The notes below the pieces were generated by a model. The model had not been told where the DNA came from and made no database searches. It saw only the letters and a program-made list of their open reading frames with translations. The position numbers and the translations under genes were made by a program. Below, piece after piece: positions 42,912-52,696 of a DNA stretch of 64,000 nucleotides. The first letter of the stretch is position 1; the number at the start of each line of letters is the position of its first letter. The DNA comes from Hyphomicrobiales bacterium (GTDB lineage Bacteria; Pseudomonadota; Alphaproteobacteria; Rhizobiales; Rhizobiaceae): contig UCMT01000051.1 in assembly GCA_900473795.1 (NCBI GenBank), forward strand, positions 20,681 through 84,680. Reading direction: 5' to 3'.

Positions 42912-44222
42912 TTGAAAGTACCTTTCCGGCCTCACTGTGGACCGCTTCATGCGGCGTTGATTGCAGCAGCGATCAGCGTTTTGGGCGGCATGTCGACATC
43001 GGCCCTGGCCGATAGCTCTCAACTTGCCCCGCAGACCAAAATTCGATTGACGATCGTCCAGTGGATGCCCACCAAAGGCGTTTACGAAAAATGGGATTCG
43101 ATCGGCGGCGAGTTCCTGATTTCGGATGCGAAAACGGTATCGCTCCCCGTTATCGGCACGGTGCCCGTGGGCAATCTCGACACCGTCGAACTGGCTACAG
43201 AAATTTCCAGGGAGTTAAAAGCCAAAATAGGATTGGTCGAAACACCGCACGTCACTGTCGAAATTCTCGAATATCAACCGATCTATGTCGTCGGCGATGT
43301 AAACAAGCCGGGAGAGTACAAGTTTCATCCCGGCCTCACCGTCTTGCAATCGTTGGCCATGAGCGGCGGCGAATTCCGCCCATCGAATGGTTCCCTGGGG
43401 TCCTGGGATAAAACAGGTTACGTCGGCCAACTTCGGGAGATCGAAAACGCCATATTGCGCGGCCGGATCAAAATTGCCCGGCTTCATGCCGAGATTTCGG
43501 GCGAAAAGGAGATGCGGTTCGATCCGTCTCCGCAGGACGACCGGGAACTCACCGCAGCAATACTCGAGCAGGAAAAGGGTATCCTTACCGCCCGCATCAA
43601 TGTCGTGGCTCGGCAATCGAAGTCGCTCGTGGAGCTGCGCGATCTCCTGGGGGCGGAAATTGGCGTCATCGAAAAAAAGATCGACGGGACCGACGAGGAC
43701 ATAGCATCGATCAAAAAAGAAGTCGCAAGTGCCAAAAGCATGGTCGAGAAGGGCATTGCGCTTCCATCGCGCCAAGCGGATCTTGAGCGGACGCTACGCG
43801 GCTACCACGCCAATCGGCTCGATCTGGTGACGGCGATCATGCGGGCACGCCAGAATATCGCCGAAGCAACGCGCAATCTGGAAGGCCTCTACGACACGCA
43901 GCAGACAGAGGTTGCCACCGCTATGCAATCGGAACAGGCGGCTCTGGATCAATTGGAATTGAAGCGCGACACCACCCAGAAACTTCTGTTGAACGCCCTA
44001 TCCGATGGCATCGGATACGGCGCGCCTGGCGGCGGCGTTGCACTCGCCTTCACTGTAACGCGCGGGACCGGTGACGCCGTCGACGAGATCACTGCATCGG
44101 ACTCAACCTCCCTGCAACCAGGCGATGTCGTGCGGGTCGTTCGTAAAGTATCGCCGAGCGCCCAGCCCTCTGCGCAAGTGACACAGCTTCCGGACAAGCG
44201 GCCCGAACAGGCCAGCCAATGA
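42912..44222 (+). CDS. ExoF-like polysaccharide biosynthesis/export protein
   Basis: The protein is about 436 residues and exported. A signal peptide (to about residue 33, ending SALA) precedes a Poly_export domain (WDSIGGEFLISDAKTVSLPV, then IGTVPVGNLDT) and a SLBB-like segment (YVVGDVNKPGEYKFHPGLTV). Long coiled-coil helices follow (about 165-350), as in rhizobial ExoF. The start is probably TTG 42912, with GGAG upstream and a proper signal peptide behind it; the open frame begins earlier at 42861 without a ribosome site. Such proteins form part of the periplasmic/outer-membrane export path for exopolysaccharide. It heads a plus-strand group with rmlD and wzx. Confidence 0.85.
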   Translation: MKVPFRPHCGPLHAALIAAAISVLGGMSTSALADSSQLAPQTKIRLTIVQWMPTKGVYEKWDSIGGEFLISDAKTVSLPVIGTVPVGNLDTVELATEISRELKAKIGLVETPHVTVEILEYQPIYVVGDVNKPGEYKFHPGLTVLQSLAMSGGEFRPSNGSLGSWDKTGYVGQLREIENAILRGRIKIARLHAEISGEKEMRFDPSPQDDRELTAAILEQEKGILTARINVVARQSKSLVELRDLLGAEIGVIEKKIDGTDEDIASIKKEVASAKSMVEKGIALPSRQADLERTLRGYHANRLDLVTAIMRARQNIAEATRNLEGLYDTQQTEVATAMQSEQAALDQLELKRDTTQKLLLNALSDGIGYGAPGGGVALAFTVTRGTGDAVDEITASDSTSLQPGDVVRVVRKVSPSAQPSAQVTQLPDKRPEQASQ

Positions 44223-44289
44223 GGGAACGAAGACGTCGTAATCCGTTGCTAATTATGCGAATGAAACGATCAGATGTGGTGGCGGGGTG

Positions 44290-45207
44290 ATGAAAATCGT
44301 GGTGACCGGCACGGGCGGCCAGGTGGTGACCAGCCTTATCGAGGCCGCCGCCAGCATGCCGGACATCGAGTTGGTCGCCGTCGGCAGACCGGACCTCGAC
44401 CTCGCGGACACCGCTTCCATCAGACAGGCAATCCTTGATGCAAAGCCTGACATCGTCGTGTCGGCCGCCGCCTATACCACGGTCGATCGGGCCGAAGACG
44501 AACGGAACCTTGCTTATGCGATCAACGTGGTGGGTGCCGCCGCTGTCGCAGAGGTCGCGGCCACACTCCACGTGCCGATCATACATCTGTCCACCAACTA
44601 CGTCTTTTCCGGAGATGAGGCCTATCCTTACGACGAAGAGGACGAGGCCGAACCGAAAACCGTCTACGGCTACACCAAGCTTAGGAGCGAACGCGCCGTT
44701 GCCAGCGTCAACCCGCGCCACATAATTCTGCGCACGAGTTGGCTCTATAGTCCCTTCGGCCATAATTTCGTCAGGACGATGCTGCGGATCGCAGCCGAGC
44801 GTCAGACGATTGCCGTCGTTTCCGACCAGTGGGGCAATCCGACATCCGCCTTGGACCTGGCAGACGCCATCCTGCTCGTCGCAACGCACCCAACAAGACA
44901 CCATACCGGCATCTTTCACGTCGCCGGCACCGGCGAGACCAATTGGTCGGGCTTTGCCAGGTATATCTTCGAGGTCAGCCGCACCCTCGGCGGCCCTTTC
45001 GCAGAGGTCCAGGACATCGTTTCCGCCGACTACCGCACGAGGGCAAAGCGTCCTTCCAATTCCTGTCTGTCGACCGACAAATTCGACAGGATCTTCGGAT
45101 GGCGGGCGCCGAGCTGGCAAGTGAGCGCAAACACGGTCATCCGGCGCATCATCGATGCGGACTACCCTGGCTCTCCCTCGAGAGCGCACGGGAAACGAAA
45201 GGCCTGA
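44290..45207 (+). CDS. rmlD: dTDP-4-dehydrorhamnose reductase family protein
   Basis: The 305-residue NAD(P)-dependent reductase catalyses the last step of dTDP-L-rhamnose synthesis in its family. The cofactor motif is IVVTGTGGQVVTSLIEAA at the start. The substrate region shows INVVGAAAVAEVAATLHVPI and HLSTNYVFSGDEAYPYDEED, and the catalytic Tyr-Lys pair is in VYGYTKLRSE (about 130). The nucleotide motif is slightly unusual: GTGGQV replaces the common GxxGQLG. A GTG at 44287 and an ATG at 44290 are adjacent; ATG is preferred. No rmlA, rmlB or rmlC is in the window. It probably supplies rhamnose or a related deoxysugar to the polysaccharide. Confidence 0.85.
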   Translation: MKIVVTGTGGQVVTSLIEAAASMPDIELVAVGRPDLDLADTASIRQAILDAKPDIVVSAAAYTTVDRAEDERNLAYAINVVGAAAVAEVAATLHVPIIHLSTNYVFSGDEAYPYDEEDEAEPKTVYGYTKLRSERAVASVNPRHIILRTSWLYSPFGHNFVRTMLRIAAERQTIAVVSDQWGNPTSALDLADAILLVATHPTRHHTGIFHVAGTGETNWSGFARYIFEVSRTLGGPFAEVQDIVSADYRTRAKRPSNSCLSTDKFDRIFGWRAPSWQVSANTVIRRIIDADYPGSPSRAHGKRKA

Positions 45208-45214
45208 GCGATCC

Positions 45215-46723
45215 ATGAACATGCGCGAAACGCCTGCCGCACGACACACCTACGTCCAAATCCTCAAATCGACGATCCTGATCGGCGGTTCATCCCTGAT
45301 CACCATGGGTTTCGCCGTCGTCCGCAACAAGGCAATGGCTCTGCTGCTTGGGCCCGAGGGTGTGGGCCTGATGGGCATCTACAGCTCGATTGCCGATATT
45401 GCGCAGACGATTGCCGGCCTTGGGGTGCAGTCCAGCGGCGTTCGCCAGATCGCCGAGGCGGTCGGAACCGGCGACGACGGCAAGATTGCGCGAACCGCAT
45501 CCGTCCTTCGATCCGTATCCATTGCACTCGGCCTCGCCGGCACGATCATGCTTGCGGCGCTGGCCTTTCCGGTGGCGTGGTTCACGTTCGGCGACCACCA
45601 GCACGTCGTCGCCGTCGCATTGCTCTCGCTGGCAATTTTCTGTCGTCTGGCTTCCGCGGGGCAGACGGCGTTGATCCAGGGACTCCGGGAAATTTCGATC
45701 CTTGCCCGGATCAACGTGCTCGCTGCATTTTTCACCACGCTGATCGCCATACCCCTGGTATATATGTTCGGCACTGACGGAATCGTGCCGTCTCTCGTCG
45801 CCGCTGCCGCGGCTACGCTTCTGATCTCGTGGTGGTACAGCCGGCGGATGCTGCGCAAGACACCCGATCTTTCCATTTCGCAGTTCAGGGAAGAATTTGC
45901 GGGCCTTGTCAAACTGGGCTTCGTTTTCATGATCAGCGGTTTGCTCACCCTCGGCAGCGCCTATGTCGTCCGCATTATCGTCCTGCAGCACGGCGGTGTT
46001 GCGGCCGCCGGCTTGTATCAGGCCGCCTGGGTGCTCGGCAGTCTCTATGCAGGCTTTATCCTGCAGGCCATGGGGACTGACTTCTACCCCCGCCTCACGG
46101 CAATCGCGGGCGATCATGCCGCATGCAACCGGCTGGTCAACGAGCAGGCACAGGTGAGCATCCTGCTTGCCGGGCCCGGCGTGCTGGCGACCTTGACGTT
46201 CGCCCCCTTTGTGATGTGGCTCTTCTATTCCCCGGAGTTCTATGCTGCCGCGGATCTTCTTCGGTGGATCTGCCTTGGCATGTTGCTTCGCATCATCGCC
46301 TGGCCCATGGGTTATATCGTCCTTGCGAAGGGTGAAGAGGCAATCTTCTTCTGGACGGAAGTTGCCGCGACTGCCGTTCATATAGGATTGGCCTGGTTGC
46401 TGGTATCAAAGTTCGGTCTGACTGGCTCCGCTGCAGCATTTTTTGGGCTTTATCTCTGGCACAGCATTCTGATCTACATCTTCGCGCGCAAGCTCACCGG
46501 ATTTCGGTGGTCGGCCGCCAATCGGAGGATCGGGTTTATATTCCTTGCCGCTTCGGGACTGATATTTTGCGCAACCATATTTCTCCCGCTCTGGCAAGCG
46601 ACCGCGCTGGGTTCACTGGCCGTCCTCCTGAGCGGACTTTACGCGCTGAAACTGCTGGTCGAACTTGTTCCGCCGGAGCAACTTCCGCGGCCGATCAGAA
46701 AATGGGTGCTGGGATCAGTTTAG
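45215..46723 (+). CDS. wzx: Wzx-type polysaccharide flippase (O-antigen translocase family)
   Basis: The 502-residue integral membrane protein has about 12-14 hydrophobic segments spread along its length, starting with STILIGGSSLITMGFAVVRN and ending with the pair around residues 435-485. GPEGVGLMGIYSSIADIAQT (about 48) is typical of WzxE/polysaccharide transporters of the MOP superfamily. It should flip the undecaprenyl-linked repeat unit to the periplasmic side. ATG 45215 lies eight bases after the rmlD stop; a longer in-frame start overlapping rmlD is less likely. It is the last gene of this plus-strand group and converges on the amino-sugar operon. Confidence 0.9.
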   Translation: MNMRETPAARHTYVQILKSTILIGGSSLITMGFAVVRNKAMALLLGPEGVGLMGIYSSIADIAQTIAGLGVQSSGVRQIAEAVGTGDDGKIARTASVLRSVSIALGLAGTIMLAALAFPVAWFTFGDHQHVVAVALLSLAIFCRLASAGQTALIQGLREISILARINVLAAFFTTLIAIPLVYMFGTDGIVPSLVAAAAATLLISWWYSRRMLRKTPDLSISQFREEFAGLVKLGFVFMISGLLTLGSAYVVRIIVLQHGGVAAAGLYQAAWVLGSLYAGFILQAMGTDFYPRLTAIAGDHAACNRLVNEQAQVSILLAGPGVLATLTFAPFVMWLFYSPEFYAAADLLRWICLGMLLRIIAWPMGYIVLAKGEEAIFFWTEVAATAVHIGLAWLLVSKFGLTGSAAAFFGLYLWHSILIYIFARKLTGFRWSAANRRIGFIFLAASGLIFCATIFLPLWQATALGSLAVLLSGLYALKLLVELVPPEQLPRPIRKWVLGSV

Positions 46724-46816
46724 CAGCGTGGGCGGCACCCACGCGCACTGCAGGCAGCGCTAAGCACACCGCATATCTCCATTTGCACGGGGGGAAGCTC
46801 CAGTCTGCGACCAGGT

Positions 46817-48004
46817 CTATGCACTGGCGGCCTTTCGATCGATGCACAGATCGCGCAATGCCTCGACGACGAACGACACCTCGTCCTCCGTCATCTGCGC
46901 AAACAGCGGCAAAATAACCGCGCCTTCCTGCGCCGCGACGCTTCGCGCAAGGTGGCTTGTCGCCACACGATGCGACGCCTTGTCGGCGTAGGCATCCTCA
47001 CGATGGATGTTCATTATGCCCCGTCGAGTCGATATGCCCATGTCGAGCAGCGCCTGCATCGTGTCCCGCTGGTTAAGCCATGACGGAAGCTTGACGCAAT
47101 AGCTCTGCCAGTTGCTGCGAGCCCACGAAGGCTCAGCGGGTGTCTCGAGGCAGGGAATATTTCGCAGCTCTTCTCGATAGAGATCGGCAAGACGGCGCCG
47201 CCGCGCAACCAGGACCGGCAGACGCGCCAGTTGCACCCGGCCGATCGCGGCCTGCAGGTCGGTCATGCGGTAATTGTAGCCAAGCTCGGGATAGTCTTCA
47301 TAAATCACCTGCTTCGAGCCATGGCGGACCGTATCGGGAACACTCATGCCGTGTTGTCGCCACAGGCGAAACCTCCGGTCATACTCCCCATTGGCGGTGG
47401 TCAGCATGCCGCCGTCACCGGTGGTGACCACCTTGCGCGGATGAAACGAAAAGCAGGCAATATCCGCATGCGGCTTGCCGATTTTTTGCCACTCGCCATT
47501 CCACAGGATCTCGCTGCCGGTTGCACATGCGGCATCTTCGATGACCGGAATGCCGTGGCTGCGACCTATGTCGACGATCTTCGCAAGATTGCAGGGCATG
47601 CCGAGTTGATGCACGCACAATATCGCTTTCGTCCGGGGCGTGATCTCCGCCAGGATCAGGTCCGGATCCATATTGAACCCATCGGCTTCGATGTCGACAA
47701 ACACGGGAATGGCCGCACAGTAGCGAATTGCATTTGCCGTTGCGATGAACGAATGGCTGACGGTTATGACCTCGTCGCCCGCGCCAACACCGACAGCCCG
47801 CAAGGCCAGATGGAGCGCAGTGGTGCAATTTGAAACCGCGCAGGCATGATCGGCCTGCACGAATTCGGCAAACTCCCGCTCGAACGCGGCAACCTCCGGG
47901 CCTTGGGTCACCCATCCAGACAACACGACCCGGCGAACGGCCTCCACTTCCATCTCGTTCAGAAGGGGTTTTGCAACGGGAATCTGGAGGAGCTCCGGTT
48001 TCAT
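46817..48004 (-). CDS. DegT/DnrJ/EryC1-type sugar aminotransferase (second of two)
   Basis: The 395-residue PLP enzyme transfers an amino group to a keto-sugar nucleotide. It opens with IPVAKPLLNEMEVEAVRRVV, has SNCTTALHLALRAVGVGAGD (about 63), the PLP-ring Asp/Glu region PVIEDAACATGSE and the Schiff-base Lys in CFSFHPRKVVTTGDGGML (about 195). YNYRMTDLQAAIGRVQLARL follows. This resembles 4-amino-sugar (perosamine/PglE-like) enzymes. The start at 48004 overlaps the epimerase stop (ATGA). It is the last gene of the six-gene operon and probably acts on a 4-keto sugar, with the acyltransferase at 48995 modifying the new amine. Confidence 0.88.
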   Translation of the reverse strand: MKPELLQIPVAKPLLNEMEVEAVRRVVLSGWVTQGPEVAAFEREFAEFVQADHACAVSNCTTALHLALRAVGVGAGDEVITVSHSFIATANAIRYCAAIPVFVDIEADGFNMDPDLILAEITPRTKAILCVHQLGMPCNLAKIVDIGRSHGIPVIEDAACATGSEILWNGEWQKIGKPHADIACFSFHPRKVVTTGDGGMLTTANGEYDRRFRLWRQHGMSVPDTVRHGSKQVIYEDYPELGYNYRMTDLQAAIGRVQLARLPVLVARRRRLADLYREELRNIPCLETPAEPSWARSNWQSYCVKLPSWLNQRDTMQALLDMGISTRRGIMNIHREDAYADKASHRVATSHLARSVAAQEGAVILPLFAQMTEDEVSFVVEALRDLCIDRKAASA

Positions 48005-48978
48005 GCCGCCTGCCCTCCGGCTTCGACCGCCCTCTCCTGCCGCCACCATTGCACCAGATCGCGAAGTCCATCCTCAATGGTCACATGCGCCCTGAATCCG
48101 AGGAGTCGCTCGGCCTTGCTGGTGTCAGCGAGCCGCCGTGTGACGGCGTTCACCTTGCGCGCCGGTTGATGTTGCGGTTCGATCGTCGAATTCATGACGC
48201 CGGCGAGCATCCGTGCCAGCTCCACGAGACTCGTTTCGGTACCGCTGGCGACGTTGAAAACTTCGTCGGTGACGGTCGATTTTGCAGCGAGCAGGTTTGC
48301 TCGCGCGATATCGTGAATGTGCACGAAATCCATCGTCTGGCTGCCGTCGCCATGGATCATAGGCGGCAAGCCGGCCGAGATTCGTTCCATCCACCGGATC
48401 AGCACCTCGGTATAGACGCCGTAGACGTCCATGCGCGGACCATAGACGTTGAAATACCGCAGTCCGACATAGCGAAGACCATACATCTCGGCGAAACTGC
48501 GCAGAAGCCCCTCGTTGAACGCCTTTGCCGCGCCGTAGATCGTCCGGTTGTTGTACGGATGATGTTCCTCGGTTGTGGGAAAACTGTCGGCAAGACCAAG
48601 AACAGATGCGGACGAGGCCGCTATCACCTTTTCGACATTGGCTTTGACGGCGGCTTCGAGGACATTGAATGTGCCCTCCGCCAGGACGTCGAATGCAAGA
48701 CGCGGTTCTTCGGCGCATTGGGTTATCCGGATTGCCGCCTGATGGAAGACGACGTCGACACCCTCGAGACACGTCGCAAGCAGCGTGCGGTCGCGAATGT
48801 CTCCTTCGATGATCGTCAGCGGAAAGATCGCGGCCGCCTGCGCGAGGTTTTCCCGCCGGCCACGCACGAAGTTGTCCAGGATGAGGATTTCCCGCGGCTG
48901 TTCCAAGGCAACGAGATCGGCAATATGCGACCCGACGAGGCCAGCTCCGCCGGTAATCAGAATCCGCTTGTCTTTCAT
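48001..48978 (-). CDS. NAD-dependent nucleotide-sugar epimerase/dehydratase
   Basis: The 325-residue extended SDR enzyme starts at ATG 48978. The cofactor motif is ILITGGAGLVGSHIADLV, with an acidic residue in ILDNFVRG that favours NAD. DVVFHQAAIRITQCAEEPRL follows, and the catalytic Ser and Tyr-Lys pair are in ASSASVLGLAD and NRTIYGAAKAFNE (about 155). LRYFNVYGPRMDVYGVYTEV is the substrate-binding region. It resembles UDP-glucose 4-epimerase-type enzymes. It follows the acyltransferase gene by 16 bases and overlaps the aminotransferase gene by four. The exact sugar substrate is not evident. Confidence 0.85.
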   Translation of the reverse strand: MKDKRILITGGAGLVGSHIADLVALEQPREILILDNFVRGRRENLAQAAAIFPLTIIEGDIRDRTLLATCLEGVDVVFHQAAIRITQCAEEPRLAFDVLAEGTFNVLEAAVKANVEKVIAASSASVLGLADSFPTTEEHHPYNNRTIYGAAKAFNEGLLRSFAEMYGLRYVGLRYFNVYGPRMDVYGVYTEVLIRWMERISAGLPPMIHGDGSQTMDFVHIHDIARANLLAAKSTVTDEVFNVASGTETSLVELARMLAGVMNSTIEPQHQPARKVNAVTRRLADTSKAERLLGFRAHVTIEDGLRDLVQWWRQERAVEAGGQAA

Positions 48979-48994
48979 GATCTGCCCCTCACCT

Positions 48995-49678
48995 TCAAGA
49001 TGTTGCCAGCGGCGCGTCGTTTTCGTTTCGCCAACGCAGGAATTTCGCGGGGACGCCCGCGACGACCGAGAACGGCGCGACGTCAGAGACGACAACCGCT
49101 CCCGCGCCGACGATCGCTCCTTTGCCGATCGTTACGCCGGGAAGGATCGTCGCATTCGTGCCGATATCTGCCCAGGCTCCGACGCGGACCGGCTTGATTT
49201 CGAGGTCTGTTCGAATAATGGGGACATCGACCGGAACGGCCGTATGACTGGAGCCAAGCAGCTTGGCGCCCGGCCCCCAGCCGACGCATTCCTCGATCAC
49301 CAGGTCGCGTGCATCCATGTAGGCTTGCGGGCCAATCCAGACATTGTCTCCGATCACGCAGGTTCCATCGTACCGGCCCTGGATATAGGCCTGTGCACCG
49401 ATGAAAACGCCGTTGCCGAGCTCAAACGTTTCGGGATGCTTGAAGCCGGCGCCGCTGCCGACCTGAAGACCGGCGCCGCATCGCCGCGCGATCGCATGCC
49501 AGATCGCGCGGCGCATCAGGGCATCGATAAAACCGTCGCCGGATGAAAAGCGCCCGTAAAGCTCCAAAAGGCCCGCCGAGCCGTAAGCTCTCTTCAGCTC
49601 AACGGCGAGTTCGCCAAGAAAGCTCGCGTCCTCTGGGACATCGCGGCGGCCATGCACGGCCTGCACAATTCGTGTCAT
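48995..49678 (-). CDS. Left-handed beta-helix (hexapeptide) acyltransferase, WbbJ-like
   Basis: The protein is about 227 residues with a helical N-terminal part and a hexapeptide-repeat half (GAGFKHPETFELGNGVFIGA, VIGDNVWIGPQAYMDARDLV, then [20 protein letters not shown]). The catalytic His lies in LLGSSHTAVPVDVP. The ending VAGVPAKFLRWRN is typical of maltose/sugar O- or N-acetyltransferases. ATG 49678 has GAGAAG eight bases upstream; ATG 49699 would overlap the preceding gene by 11 bases and is also possible. It is the fourth gene of the operon. It probably acetylates a hydroxyl or the amino group installed by one of the two aminotransferases. Confidence 0.85.
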   Translation of the reverse strand: MTRIVQAVHGRRDVPEDASFLGELAVELKRAYGSAGLLELYGRFSSGDGFIDALMRRAIWHAIARRCGAGLQVGSGAGFKHPETFELGNGVFIGAQAYIQGRYDGTCVIGDNVWIGPQAYMDARDLVIEECVGWGPGAKLLGSSHTAVPVDVPIIRTDLEIKPVRVGAWADIGTNATILPGVTIGKGAIVGAGAVVVSDVAPFSVVAGVPAKFLRWRNENDAPLATS

Positions 49679-49688
49679 GGAGATCTTC

Positions 49689-50795
49689 TCAACCGACATA
49701 AGCGTCCTGCTCCACAGCCGCGACAACCTGTTCAACCTGCTTTGCCGTCATCTCAGGATAGATCGGCAGCGAGAGCACCATGCGCGCGGCAGCCTCGGAG
49801 ACCGGGAAATCCCCATGCTGATATCCCAGGTCTTCATGCGCCTTCTGGAGGTGCACGGGGATCGGATAATGAAGACCTGACTGGATACCTTCGGCCTCCA
49901 AAGCCCGGTGAAGCCCGTCACGATCCCGGCATCGAACAGCATAGATGTGATAGACGTGCCGGCGATGCGCAACCTCGACTGGGGTCTTGACCGTGTCCAG
50001 TCCGGCAAGCAGGGACGAATAGTGCGCCGCATGCGCACGCCGCGCCGCAGTCCAGGCGTCCAGATGGCGGAGCTTCACACGCAGGATCGCGCCCTGAATA
50101 CCGTCCATGCGGTAGTTGTATCCCTTCATTGCATGGTGATAGCGCCGCTCCTGCCCCCAATCCCTCAGCATCCGCATGGTCTTTGCATGCGCATCGTTAT
50201 TGGTGACCGCTATGCCACCCTCGCCGCAGGCGCCGAGATTCTTGCCCGGATAAAAGCTGAAGCAGCCGGATACGCCCATGCTGCCGGACCGGCGGCCTTT
50301 ATATTCCGCGCCGTGGGCCTGGCAGGCGTCTTCGATCACGACGATGCCGTGACGCGCCGCGATCGCCATGATCGCGTCCATGTCTGCCATCTGCCCGTAC
50401 AGATGAACCGGGATAATGGCCTTGGTACGGGGCGTGATTGCTGCGTCGAGCTTTGCCGGATCCATGGTCAGGGTGACCGGCTCGACATCGACAAAAACAG
50501 GCAATGCGCCGGTGTAGCAAATCGCCGATACCGTTGCGACGAAAGTGAAGGGAACAGTGATGACTTCGTCGCCGGGCCCTACGCCCGCGGCGAGCAAGGC
50601 AAGATGCAGTGCGCTTGTGCCGGTATTGACGGCAACGGCATGCTTCACGTCGCAATAGGCTGCAAACTCTTCTTCAAGATGCGCCACTTCGTCGCCCAGA
50701 ATGTACTGGGCCGAAGCAAGGACACCCAGAACCGCAGTATCGATCTCGCTCTTGATCGATGCATATTGCGCTTTCAAATCAAGGAAAGGGATCAT
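49689..50795 (-). CDS. DegT/DnrJ/EryC1-type sugar aminotransferase (WbpE/WlbC-like)
   Basis: The 368-residue PLP enzyme opens [20 protein letters not shown]. It has NTGTSALHLALLAAGVGPGD (about 56), VVIEDACQAHGAEYKGRRSG (about 150) and the Schiff-base Lys in CFSFYPGKNLGACGEGG (about 178). YNYRMDGIQGAILRVKLRHL follows. It closely follows the WbpE/WlbC pattern, which converts the 3-keto UDP-GlcNAc acid to the 3-amino form using glutamate. The start overlaps the stop of the Gfo/Idh oxidoreductase gene (ATGA), the expected partner in that pathway, and a hexapeptide acyltransferase precedes both. The assignment of the product as a 3-amino sugar is inferred from this trio. Confidence 0.9.
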   Translation of the reverse strand: MIPFLDLKAQYASIKSEIDTAVLGVLASAQYILGDEVAHLEEEFAAYCDVKHAVAVNTGTSALHLALLAAGVGPGDEVITVPFTFVATVSAICYTGALPVFVDVEPVTLTMDPAKLDAAITPRTKAIIPVHLYGQMADMDAIMAIAARHGIVVIEDACQAHGAEYKGRRSGSMGVSGCFSFYPGKNLGACGEGGIAVTNNDAHAKTMRMLRDWGQERRYHHAMKGYNYRMDGIQGAILRVKLRHLDAWTAARRAHAAHYSSLLAGLDTVKTPVEVAHRRHVYHIYAVRCRDRDGLHRALEAEGIQSGLHYPIPVHLQKAHEDLGYQHGDFPVSEAAARMVLSLPIYPEMTAKQVEQVVAAVEQDAYVG

Positions 50796-51832
50796 GCGAT
50801 CCGCCTCGTTTGTTCGAGTTCGATCAGCCGCCCGCGCTGTGCAAGGGACTGGGTTGCAGCTTCGAGAATGCGCACAACGCGCAAGCCGGCATGTCCGTCG
50901 GCGATGGGCTGTTGATTCTGGTCAACGCAATCGACGAATTGGCACAGTTCGCGGCTCAGCGCCTCCGTCATATCGAGGTGCGGCGCATACATGTCGCCGG
51001 TGCGGTAGCCCACCAGCATCTGGTAGACCTTCTCGCCGTTGCGCTGCGGGTTGCCGTTCAGCGTGATGCCCTTGTCGTAGATCTTGATCTTCTCGCTGGG
51101 CTCCAGATCGTCATAGACGATCATCTTGCTGCTGCCGCCGATCAGCGTCCGGCGCACCTTGACGGGCGCAAGCCAATTGACGTGGATGTGCGCAATCAGC
51201 TTGCTTTCGAAGAAGAGATTGAGATAGGCGATGTTTTCGGGTTCGCCGACAACGTGGCTCATGCCCGTCGCTGACACGGCAACCGGTTTTTCCGGCAGCA
51301 CGTAGTCCATGATGGAGAGATCGTGGACGGCCAGATCCCAGACGACGCTGACATCGTGTTGGAACAGGCCGAGATTGACCCGGACGGAGTCGTAATAATA
51401 AACGTCTCCAAGCCCGTTCTCGACGACTTCACGCATCTTGCGAACCGCACCGGTGTGCACGAATGTATGATCGACGGCGAGTATCAGGCGCCTGCGGGCG
51501 GCTTCGTCGACCATGCGGCGCGCCTCATCCACCGTCGATGCCATCGGCTTTTCGACAAAGACATGCTTGCCCGCCATCATCGCTTTCATCGCGAGCTTGA
51601 AATGGGTCGACACCGGGGTGGCGATGGCGATCGCGTCGACACCGGGATCGCGCAGGACCTGCTCGAAGTCGTCGGTTATCTCGACCGAGGGATAGCGCGC
51701 CTTGACGGCTACCAATCGCTCCTTCCTGAGATCGCAGACATAGAGGAGGCGCGCGCCGGGGACTTCCGCTATGTTCCGAACCAGGTTCGGTCCCCAGTAG
51801 CCGTAACCGATTACAGCAATGCCAATCATCAT
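50792..51832 (-). CDS. Gfo/Idh/MocA oxidoreductase, WlbA/WbpB-like
   Basis: The 346-residue NAD-dependent dehydrogenase starts at 51832 with AGGAGAAT upstream. The Rossmann motif is [20 protein letters not shown] and the family signature [12 protein letters not shown] (about 89) carries the catalytic Lys. [20 protein letters not shown] (about 163) contributes an active-site His. WlbA/WbpB oxidise C3 of UDP-N-acetylglucosaminuronate before amination. The gene overlaps the acyltransferase stop upstream and the aminotransferase start downstream by four bases each, so the three are coupled. The 6-dehydrogenase (WbpA) needed to make the uronate is not in the window. Confidence 0.88.
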   Translation of the reverse strand: MMIGIAVIGYGYWGPNLVRNIAEVPGARLLYVCDLRKERLVAVKARYPSVEITDDFEQVLRDPGVDAIAIATPVSTHFKLAMKAMMAGKHVFVEKPMASTVDEARRMVDEAARRRLILAVDHTFVHTGAVRKMREVVENGLGDVYYYDSVRVNLGLFQHDVSVVWDLAVHDLSIMDYVLPEKPVAVSATGMSHVVGEPENIAYLNLFFESKLIAHIHVNWLAPVKVRRTLIGGSSKMIVYDDLEPSEKIKIYDKGITLNGNPQRNGEKVYQMLVGYRTGDMYAPHLDMTEALSRELCQFVDCVDQNQQPIADGHAGLRVVRILEAATQSLAQRGRLIELEQTRRIA

Positions 51833-52332
51833 ATTCTCCTGGAGAATGGGATATTGGCCGGCGCATCCTGCACACGGCCCTTAATCTTGGCTGGAACGCC
51901 AGCCACGATGGCGTAGTCGGGAACATCTTTTGTCACTACCGCCCCGGCGCCGACCTGTGCGCCCTCGCCAATCGTCACACCCGGCAGGATCGTGGCATTG
52001 CTGCCAATCGCCGCATGGCGTTTGACCAGGGTGGGAACGACCTCCCAATCGCCGTCGGACAAAAGGCCTCCGCCGGAATTGACGGCGCGCGGATAGCGAT
52101 CGTTGGTGAACATGACGCCGTGGCCGATGAAGACGCCGTCCTCGAGCGTCACGCCCTCGCAAATGAAGGCGTGACTGGATATCTTGCAGTTGCGGCCGAC
52201 AATCGCGTTTTTCTGGACCTCGACGAACGTGCCAATGCGCGTGCCCGCACCAATGCTGCAGCCATAGAGATTGACCAGTTCGGGATGGTGGATCACCACT
52301 CCTTCGTCCAGCGTGACACTCGATGCAATCAT
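51829..52332 (-). CDS. Hexapeptide-repeat acyltransferase, WlbB/WbpD-like
   Basis: The protein is about 167 residues from ATG 52332 and is almost wholly left-handed beta-helix: [40 protein letters not shown], then [20 protein letters not shown] and [31 protein letters not shown] is a segment typical of the WlbB/WbpD/FdtC group, which N-acetylates 3-amino sugars. The open frame extends upstream to 52614 without recognisable sequence, and the region before 52332 has no good ribosome site, so the start is uncertain. It is the first gene of the six-gene operon. Confidence 0.85.
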   Translation of the reverse strand: MIASSVTLDEGVVIHHPELVNLYGCSIGAGTRIGTFVEVQKNAIVGRNCKISSHAFICEGVTLEDGVFIGHGVMFTNDRYPRAVNSGGGLLSDGDWEVVPTLVKRHAAIGSNATILPGVTIGEGAQVGAGAVVTKDVPDYAIVAGVPAKIKGRVQDAPANIPFSRRI

Positions 52333-52696
52333 CCCGCAAAGCCCCGCATTCCCGATTGCCGCGCAGATCGACTGGGTTTGCAAAACGACTTCTCGCTCCA
52401 GCACCTTCGAATGCGGCGTAACTCCATTCTTTCGCCGTTCAGAAGAATTCGTTTCGACCAACGAGTAAAGAAAACAAAATGCGGTACTTAGGCCCTCGAA
52501 AGGCGTAGCTGCACACGGAGCCTTAGTGCCCCCTAAGGCGGATGCTGGCTGCCCAAGGCTTTGCCAAGTATCTTTTTCAATCGAAGTGGGAGGTTGCGGT
52601 ACCCATGGATCCACGCAAGTCTGGCAGCCTTTCCGCGCACGCCGTCCCAGCGACGGAGCAGGGATGGTGCCGAAAAGCCGAAAACAGAGGGAAACG
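52333..52696. other. Divergent promoter region inside the polysaccharide locus
   Basis: The gap separates the amino-sugar operon from the GT4 gene. Open frames from both sides extend into it, but neither extension is recognisable. I see no consensus promoter or strong hairpin. Confidence 0.4.
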
